This document shows, piece by piece, positions 56,301-64,000 of a stretch of DNA of 64,000 bases (positions within the stretch are counted from its first letter, which is position 1; every line of letters begins with the position of its first letter). Position numbers and translations under genes: made by a program. The notes beneath the pieces were generated by a model. It was given only the letters and a program-made list of their open reading frames with translations, had not been told where the DNA came from and made no database searches. The stretch comes from Xylona heveae TC161 (lineage: Eukaryota; Ascomycota; Xylonomycetes; Xylonales; Xylonaceae): positions 62,001 through 126,000 of the forward strand of contig NW_017264197.1 of assembly GCF_001619985.1 (NCBI RefSeq), in the 5' to 3' direction.

Positions 56301-59300
56301 GTGAGTCTGACTCTCCAAACACAGTGCCTCAAACCATATCATTGGAAGCAGGTTCTCACAGCAGAGCTTGGAAACACGTATAATGAACCTTGATCACGTT
56401 CATTGCTTTTCATCTGACCCCTTAAATACCATGGGACGATCATCGCCTTGTTGAAAACACATTGCTTTTCATGTCTAGACCATGAGAATGGCAACTGCTG
56501 GGCACGTGGACGTGGGAGGCCAAAAGGTGTCTCATGTGTTGTACAAAGCCGGGGGTATGGAACCTACACAATAATTGCTTTCGGTTAAGCTTCGCGAGGC
56601 AAGCACCCTAGCACTCTGTAACCTGACAATACCATGCTTACCATGAACAGCTGGAGTCCTTTAAAGAACAGTCATTGTTCCATCTATCATGAGACCTGCG
56701 CAGGAACGAGTTGTTTGATTACCCGTCGAACAAGCGCGCGCACGGTTGCGGCGATGGAAATATCCTTGTCGTAGGGGCGGGATCTTGAAGGCTGGATCAG
56801 CCCGCTTTTGCTTTTCCCCCATACATACTGCCGCATTTGCTTTTTTGCCTGTGATGAACAAGAATGTGCCACCTGAGCGTCGCGTGAAAGGGCCCCATGC
56901 AGGGATCTCCGCAACTCAGCATGCAAAGGATGGGGAAACTTGGGGAAGTGGCGTTCCTGCGTCCAATCCCGGCTGCGTAGTCGACTTACCAGTTGACACC
57001 CACGATGCGGGTGGCCGACTTCCCCGATCAGATTCTGGCACCCCTTGTGCAACGCATCTCTCAAAAACCAAAACATAAAAATAGCAAATCTCCTGGACTC
57101 GAGGTGACTCAAAAAATATCTACTAGATTGAGAGGACAATGAGAAGAGCAATTCGGCGCTTTGTGTGCTTTCGGTTCCCGGGTTCTCTTGAGAATTTTCG
57201 GCCAAAGCTGTGCCTTCGTCTCAATTGCCGAACTGTGGGGATCGTGAACCCACTGATGGGCGGATTGACGGGTCCCCACTGGGGCGAGACTTCCCCAGAT
57301 CATCTACTCCTTACCGGTCCTGTGAATATGGGGCCGATGTCGACATGTCCATCACTTCCCAAAAATTGAGCCCACCGACCAATGACGCAAATAGTCTGGA
57401 CCGTGAAAGCGGTTTCAATTTGTTTTTTTTTCCCTTTGCTTTGTCGCGTGTCTTTTCTGGTCATCTGAACATTCCCCGGACACATTCAGGGGTCTCCACC
57501 CACGTTCCAGAACCTACCCCAACTTCTGAGCACCTATGGGAACTTTGAGCTTTCGCCGATCCCATGATATCATGAGCAAGTTTCTCACAATCCAGCAGGA
57601 CTTTGAGGCCCTTGATCGTCATTCCAGAATGGCTTCAGACTTGTTCTTTTTACCAGGAATTTCTTTGCTTGGACTCCTAGGGGCACCGAAAAAACCAATG
57701 CTGACTCATCATCTCAGGCACCTACTTTATCAGGTTAGTATTGATGTGAGCCCAAGGTCGCGACTTAGGGAGTCTGGCCGAGGACGGCTGGCTCTTGTAC
57801 GGGAAGGGATAAGGGCCCCTTGGTCCGGGAGTGGCACAACGTCCCCGGCAATTACCAGGCTTGGCTTTCGGCCCATTTTCGGTCAGGCTGAAACATTTGA
57901 AATTAGCCAGAGTGCGGAAATCTCGTAGGTGAAGGAATAAAGGAGGTTGAGGCGATGCACCGTCGTGCATTTCTGATCTATCTCGCTCCCTGTACTGCAC
58001 TGGCGTCCGCCCGCGCTTCTACGGCATTCTGCAAACACCAAAAAATAATATCACGTGAGATCTTCCCACCATAGGGATAAGAGATGGTTGACAATACTCA
58101 GCTCGCACAGACTGGTTCGATACGCAAAATCTGCCCCACTATGGCAAAGCCAGCTCAAGGAGGGAAGCCTTCGGCATCTACTATCCCCTACTTTTTTTTC
58201 TTATTATGATACATATTTTCGCGACTGACGCATCATCTTGAGCGAAAAGGCATCATCGCATTGCGTCTGATTCGAGGTGACCGCCTTGTCATCTGATCGC
58301 CGGCAGGGCTGCAGACTCCATCTCAACAATGCAGCGCCGATCATGGCACGTTCCTTTGTATCGACATGAGCGAGAATAATATAATTTCAATTTCTGCGCT
58401 GCAAAGTGGCGTCATAACATTGGACCCCCCGGCATGGGAAAAAGGGGTCATCATTATCAATTACTCATTCGTTTGGGAAGCTCTCGCTGCCTGGCTCATT
58501 GGTTATCGACGGATGTCTCGGAGCTTCAGTTGCAATCCGAAACGCCTGACAGAGCATGCGCCTAGTCTAAGTCTATAGCATGCGCTGGCACGATTAGAAT
58601 TTTTCACGCCTCCCAAGGCAAGATGTTTCATTTTACTGAACACTATTTCCCGGTTTCGAGAGAAGAGACTGAACTCAACCACACCATCTACGAGGCACGG
58701 ACCATGGTATCCGCTCAAGACAAAATAACGACTGCATAAAACAGCTCATTCTACGGCATCAATCAGGTGAGTCTCAATCATGAAAAGGGGAAGACGATTC
58801 GATACATATCGATGGTGAGATACAAGACTATATCCGGTATGAGTACGAAGGTAGACAAGGCTGTAGAGACCATGAAAGGTAATCTGATGCTGCGGCGCTT
58901 CCGAATCTCTCCTGCTCGGAGTCTGGCGGTTTCCGGATCGTCATATTCTCATTTCAGGGGCCTCCCAGTACGGCAGGACTTGAGCATTCGGTATTGTGCC
59001 TCAAAAACTCAGCGACCTACATCAGTGGCTGCTGTAGACGGGCCGATCGCAACACACTTTGGGGGATATGAGACAATGCAAAACGAAATGGGGAGCCATC
59101 TTCGAAGGCCATTCCGAAGTTGTGTAATACAGACAGAGATGATTTTTCTCAGCCGTGCTGCATCCCAGGTATGACGCAGATTTTCAGAGGAACAAGGTTC
59201 AGCTATCAGCTTTCACTGTCGCTGAAGAGGGTGCCATAAAAATGATCAGTCCTGATGGGCACATGGACGTGATGTGGGGGCTCTCACCCCTATTGATCAA

Positions 59301-60751
59301 CCAAGTCCTACGATGTCGCAATGCAAGGTAGCAAGCAGAAGAACACTTTATTTCGTAATTGGGTAGGGGTTTCCTTGCGCACTGTAGGAAGCCGTGTGTT
59401 TTTCCGTTCGAGAAATATTGCGAGCTGAGTGGAGATACGGGACACCCCATCCCCAGTACATTCGTGTACGGGGGAGGGTCTCCTTAGGTAGCTTTCTTGC
59501 CTGTCAGCATCGGGTGGGGGGCCTGTTGACTTGGACATTTACCCGCTCAGCCCACGTCCAATCTTCCCGCGCACAAAACGGTTGGACTGGAAAAGGAGGC
59601 TCATAGGGACCCATTTCTCTCTTCATGACATCAACATACATATTCGAAGCGTGCTTTTATTGAATTAATCGGTACACCATGACTATCGGTCTACATGACT
59701 GGGGGTATTTTGATAGACATCCTTCACAGAACATCAACAGCGATTCTGCGTCGAATAACGTGATCGGATAAACTGTGAATTTGAGCTTATTGAATAGATT
59801 GTAGAGAACGATAGGGAAACGGTCAAAGAACTTGAAATCTCATCGGTTTAGTCCACAAATCTTTCCATCCTCTGGGTCTGAATTTCACAATAGGCTTATC
59901 GTTTGTCGATATGTTTTGACGTGGCCTTGTCAGTATTACGATTAGGCAACAGCATATTCCTCATCCTTTCCTTCTCCAATTTGGCTGGCCAGTCAACACA
60001 TGAGGACTTGGCTGATGGTAACGAATGTTTTGGTGGTATGGAAAAATATTTTTGGTTTTTTTATTCGTTTTCCTCTGGCTTCATCATTTTGGGGGATTTT
60101 AATTCTATTTTCGGCTGTTTTCTTTTAACATGGATAACATTATATTGTACTTGACACTCGTAAGTCTGATCATATTTTCACAGCTCATGCGTCCAAGCCA
60201 TCCCTTTCGAATTCTTCTTTGTCCGACTCTCTACATGATGCAAACTCAGAGCTCTGCCTATTCTTTCAACAATCTCGAAATGTTGAGTCTTTTTGGTACA
60301 GAATGCTGAGTTGGGACCCGCGAGCCGCGGGAACTTCGGCCAGAAGATCGGCTCGGTCGGACCCTGGCCCGGGCCGCCTGATAAGCGAAAAGGGTATAAT
60401 CACCTTCCTTTCTTGATAGCGCCTTAGGATTCCTCTGCTTCAAACCTCAGATCGGAGAGATGTGCTATGGGCCTACAACGAAGTCGTTTGAGCTTCAACG
60501 ATCCACATATTGTGTATGGCTGCACCTGTGCAAGTGCGAAAACAACTGCGATTGAGATTCGCTAATTTGAAATGCCACGCTACAAGACGCCAAGGGCTGA
60601 CAAGGAGAAGCTAGTTCTCCACGTCTTAGATATACGCTCTCAATATTACCAATGACCAAAACTTTCATTCGTTTGACAGATTTTGGCTTTCTGATTTATC
60701 TTTGATTTTTGTTTCTCTTCATCCTTGGTTTGCACTGTCTTCCGCCTCGTT
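53309..60751. other. 7.4-kb stretch with no supportable gene
   Basis: Begins with the C/T-rich leader and promoter of the DUF1752 gene (to about 54.4 kb). The rest holds scattered open frames up to 172 codons (57205-56687, minus) and 135 codons (58767-59174, plus) without domains, coding-type composition or splice continuity. No tRNA, inverted-repeat element or tandem array was recognised. Just before 60752 lies the promoter and leader of the deaminase gene (T/C-rich 60690-60745). Confidence 0.5.
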
Positions 60752-61946
60752 ATGCCCGCCCCATCATATGAGGATCGCCAGGAATGGCGGCGACAGCAAT
60801 TAGAAGCAAATGATCAATTTGTGGTGGAAATTCCCAAGGTCGAACTTCATGTTCACATAGAAGGAACCATGACGCCGGAGCTGCGATGGCAGCTAAGTCT
60901 TCGAAACGGCATTCCCCTCGCAGTTGGACCGCAAAAGACTGTACTGGATTCATTGGAGAAGGTACGGCAGATCTACAAGCAGATCAGGGGTCGTATTGGT
61001 GCCGCATCTGCAGATCAAAAGCTGCATTTTACATTCTTTGAAGCATATTATGGAGGATTTGATCTCTTGCAAACCGAGCAGGATTATTATGAGCTCGCGA
61101 TGAACTATTTTGAGCGTGCTGCTCAGATGAACGTTCGCTATTGTGAGCCATTCTTTGATATTCAGGGCCATAGCCGCCGAGGGATCCCAGTTACTGTAGT
61201 GATGAATGGGTTCAAAAAGGCGCAGATAGAGGCTGAGGAGAGATTAAATGTGAGCGCTCATACCGGGCTCCCATCTGACAAAGCCCAACACTGATTGAAT
61301 CAAGGTGAAATCCCAATGGATCATGTGCATGCTGCGAGACATGTCTCCGGAATCAGCAATGGAAAATTACATTGCAGCCCTTCCATTCAGAGACATGATT
61401 GTGGGCATTGGACTGGATTCGGATGAAAAGGATCATCCACCGTCGCTGTTCAAGGAGCTATTCTTACGTGCCCGTGCGGATGGATTCAAATTGACCAGCC
61501 ATTGCGATTTTCATCAGAAAGACACACATGATCATATCCGGCAAGTTGTCGAGGAAGTTGGCGGCAAAGGAGCAGATCGTATCGATCACGGCATGAATGC
61601 TACAGACCGCAGCGAGCTTATGGGTCTCATCAAAGAACGGGACATTGGCATGACTGTTTGCCCATGTGCTTATATTCGTCATCAACCAGTCGTGGAAGTA
61701 TTTCCTCGCATTCGTAAACTTTTTGATGCCGGAATCAAAGTCACAATTGCCAGCGATGACCCGGCTTACATGGAGGATAACTGGGTCTTGCATAATCTTC
61801 TGATGGCTCGAGATAAATGCAGTTTCACAGACAAGGAGATTGTGCAACTGCAAAGAAACGCCGTCTCAATCTGCTGGGCCCCGGAAAACTCCAAACAAAC
61901 ACTCTTGCATGAACTTGACGCTTTTGCAAAATCATATTCCGTATAG
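60752..61946 (+). CDS. adenosine/adenine deaminase-family metallohydrolase
   Basis: Zinc hydrolase of the amidohydrolase superfamily that deaminates a purine base or nucleoside. Two exons, 60752-61249 and 61305-61946, encode 379 residues. Metal and catalytic residues are all visible: VELHVHIEGTMTPEL (His33, His35), LTSHCDFHQKDTHDHIRQVV (His232), DRIDHGMNATDR (catalytic His), and TIASDDPAYMEDNW (Asp317 metal ligand, Asp318). The spacing and the VGIGLDSDEKDHPPSLFKEL segment resemble the fungal adenine deaminase (Aah1) branch more than mammalian ADA, but the residues that separate adenine from adenosine cannot be judged safely by eye. The upstream TTG-started extension is ignored; the ATG at 60752 gives the normal N-terminus. 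It sits 0.46 kb before a Dal5-type transporter. Confidence 0.88.
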
Positions 61947-62410
61947 ACAAATTTTCTGCGTCCTTTTCCGTATAAAGTCTGACTTCTGATGGGTACGGCT
62001 GTCAAAACATTGCCGGAACCTCCCGAGCATCGTGATATCGCGGGTACCTGACACTTCAGCCTATCTCTCATGCCAACCCTGCGCTAGTAACCCGTCAAAT
62101 TATGTTGACTTGTCCCCAACTTAGTTGACAGCGCCGGCCAAGGCGAGTTAAGCTATCCGACCCGCAAACTAACTGTGATATGGCATTCTTCAGTATATTT
62201 ACTCCAACACCATTGGCCGATAAGCCTAATCCTTATCGCAGCGGTGCAATACGGCAGTTAAGGGTCGTATCGTGTTGTCGGATTTGGTGATAGGAAGATC
62301 TGGGAGGAAAATGGTATATGCTTGGACGAAAGGTTCTGGAGTAAACTTCTTGAACGTGAGATCCCTTTTGTCATTTCGAGGTTGTGTGTGTTGTGTGCAA
62401 ATTATTCGAA
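61947..62410. other. spacer between deaminase and MFS genes
   Basis: 464 bp between co-directional genes. The cttatcgcagcg / cgataagc-like words near 62215-62240 could be GATA-type elements, as expected upstream of a nitrogen-regulated permease, but this is speculative. Confidence 0.4.
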
Positions 62411-64000
62411 ATGGCGAACAAAGACCCTGCTCAGGTTGACGTGGGGGAGGAAAGACCAGAGGTGAATGAAGCAACGCAGGCGCTGGCCAAGAGAGTACTT
62501 CGGAAAATCGACCTGAGGATCCTGACTTTTATGTTTGTGACTTACAACTTCAATTTCATGGACAAGATCATTTTGTCATCTGCTGCGGTGTTTGGGCTCA
62601 GCAAAGATACTCACTTGCATGGAACGCAATATTCCTGGATCAGCTCAATCTTTTACTTTGGATACCTCGTTTTCGAATATCCAACAACTCTGCTTATTCA
62701 AAAGCTACCAATTGGAAAGTTCTTGTTTGCCGTGCTGGTCATCTGGGGCGCAATTGTGGCTTGCACAGCTGCTTGCTCGAACTTTGGCGGATTGGCAGCA
62801 TGTCGATTTTTCCTAGGCGTTGCGGTAGGGTCTCTAGTCAACTTTTCTCTGGTTATTAGACCTGTCCTTTGTATATTCATTGACAATGGGTTATAGGAAG
62901 CAACAATCTCGCCTGCATTTGTGTATATCACCAGCATGTGGTATACGCGTGATGAGATCCCCACACGCACCGGTGTATGGTTTGCTGGAAACAGCTGCGG
63001 CGGCTTTATTGCGTCTCTGCTTGCTTATGCCATTGGACAAATCACGCACCCCCTTGCTCCATGGCAATGGATGTTTATCGTATGTCAAATCATCGCAACA
63101 ACTTGAAGTGATTAACTCATGGACTCTGTCAAGATTTTCGGCGTTGCGACGAGTATTTGGGGCATCTTTGTGCTCTTTCTCCTCCCGGATACGATCAACG
63201 ACGCCAAATTCCTGACAGAAGAGGAAAAGCAATACGCAGAAGACCGAGTTGTTGTCAGCGGCACAGGCCGGACAAACCAGAGCAATAGTGCGTGGAAAAA
63301 GGAACAGGTCCTGGAGTGTCTTCTCGACCCAAAGACTTGGTTCTTTGCCGCTATTTCTGTTCTTACTCAAGTGAGTATTACCCTCGATCTACCAGATTAT
63401 AGGACTATATCAGGAAAAAGGACAGCCCTGATAATTTTTTTTTGCAGATCCCCAATGGCGGCACCGGCAGCTTTGGCAATCTCGCCCTCAAAGGCTTTGG
63501 ATTTACCAGTCTTCAAACCACTCTCATGACTCTCCCTGCGTCCGTTATTTCCATGACGACAATTCTCGCGACGGGCTGGCTTGCGGGCCGATTCCGCAAC
63601 GCCACAACCTTGCTAATCGTCGCCGTCGTCATCCCACCCGTCGTGGGTAGCGCTCTTATCTTCTCACTTACAAACAAGGGCGTTCGTCTATTTGCCTACT
63701 ACTGCGTATGTCTCCTGTCCATTTCCCACGTCGCTTCTTAAACCCCCCATCCAGCGGCGTAAGTTCTTTCTGACAAGTTGTATACAGCTTCAAACGGGAC
63801 CAGCGGCCATTCCACTAGCTCTCGGACTAGTATCTGCAAATTACAAAGGCGTAACCAAGAAAATGACCGTGACTGCCATTCTCTTTGTCACATATTGTGC
63901 AGGTAACATTGCCGGACCTCAAACATTTATCTCCAGCGAAGCCTCGAGGTGGGTGTTCCTTCTTTCTATCTTCTGATACTCTCCTCCAATTATTTCCCCA
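62411..64000 (+). CDS. MFS transporter, Dal5/allantoate permease-like (3' end beyond window)
   Basis: Exons 62411-62824, 62897-63079, 63134-63370, 63448-63705 and 63788-63948 are in phase; the gene continues beyond 64000. About 417 residues are present, against the ~490-520 usual for the anion:cation symporter (ACS) family. After a ~25-residue cytosolic start, RVLRKIDLRILTFMFVTYNF leads into TM1 (the family's K-D-R-hydrophobic start; FMDKIILSSAAVFGL). TM2-3 hold QYSWISSIFYFGYLVFEYPT, then CRFFLGVAEATISPAFVYIT across intron 1, MWYTRDEIPTRTGVWFAGNS, a central loop DTINDAKFLTEEEKQYAEDR, and C-half helices ending NYKGVTKKMTVTAILFVTYC and NIAGPQTFISSEAS. These are Dal5-family signatures (allantoate, nicotinate, thiamine or other small anions). 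Substrate unknown. The neighbouring purine deaminase would fit purine or ureide use. Confidence 0.9.

Noticed and set aside
56687-57205. 172-codon minus-strand open frame in the gene-poor stretch
   Set aside because: No domain, no coding-like composition, no promoter or splice context, and similar-sized frames occur on the other strand nearby.
58767-59174. 135-codon plus-strand open frame
   Set aside because: Basic, motif-free translation, isolated in spacer DNA.

Overview
This is a euchromatic window from the nuclear genome of a filamentous ascomycete, most likely Eurotiomycetes (Aspergillus/Penicillium-like). The signs are short (about 45-90 nt) GT-AG introns with CTAAC/CTAAT-like branch sites, compact genes in alternating orientation, fungal families (Pex14, Atg11, Nhp6, REX2, Dal5-type MFS, a CCCH+CHY zinc-finger protein), CT-rich promoters on strongly expressed genes, and tRNA-Asn genes of which one has a small nuclear-type intron. 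I cannot name the species from the sequence.

Layout. 0.6-3.4 kb (-): kinetochore gene ndc80, divergent from pex14 (+, 4.0-5.3 kb). 5.8-7.4 kb (+): unrecognised conserved protein. 7.8-8.7 kb (-): BTB/POZ protein. 10.0-10.5 kb (+): small membrane protein. 11.2-15.5 kb (-): atg11, divergent from a CENP-H-like inner-kinetochore gene (+, 16.0-16.9 kb). 17.0-17.5 kb: a 479-bp TA-flanked MITE whose inverted ends are built of 17-bp tandem units. 20.0-20.5 kb (+): the HMG-box gene nhp6, with probable 5' UTR introns. 22.2-24.2 kb (+): nine-exon unrecognised fungal gene. 24.8-25.5 kb (-): oligoribonuclease. 25.9-27.6 kb (+): Gfo/Idh/MocA-type oxidoreductase. 29.2-30.9 kb (+): unrecognised fungal protein. 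32.7-34.6 kb (+): phosphoglucomutase. 35.3-35.5 kb (-): two tRNA-Asn genes. 36.0-40.0 kb (+): Doa4/Ubp4-type deubiquitinase, interrupted by an assembly artefact (15 Ns inside a false 271-bp duplication). 40.0-44.3 kb: gene-free simple-repeat patchwork. 44.3-48.6 kb (-): a 14-exon CCCH+CHY zinc-finger gene. 51.6-53.3 kb (-): DUF1752/DUF3295-type regulator. 53.3-60.7 kb: long stretch without a supportable gene. 60.8-61.9 kb (+): adenosine/adenine deaminase family. 62.4-64.0 kb (+): Dal5-type MFS transporter running off the end.

The genes are housekeeping or regulatory functions (chromosome segregation, peroxisome import, selective autophagy, chromatin architecture, RNA turnover, sugar-phosphate metabolism, ubiquitin removal, purine metabolism). 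They do not form one pathway or an obvious metabolite cluster. Thematic links are weak: two kinetochore genes within 13 kb, and Pex14 and Atg11, which both bear on peroxisome biology. The most distinctive signals are two microexons, 7 nt in pex14 and 8 nt in the CHY gene, each required to restore a conserved protein motif; the MITE with tandem-repeat ends; and the intron-plus/intron-minus tRNA-Asn pair. I found no convincing wholly new multi-gene system. Exon borders come from reading splice signals and protein continuity by eye, not from transcripts.
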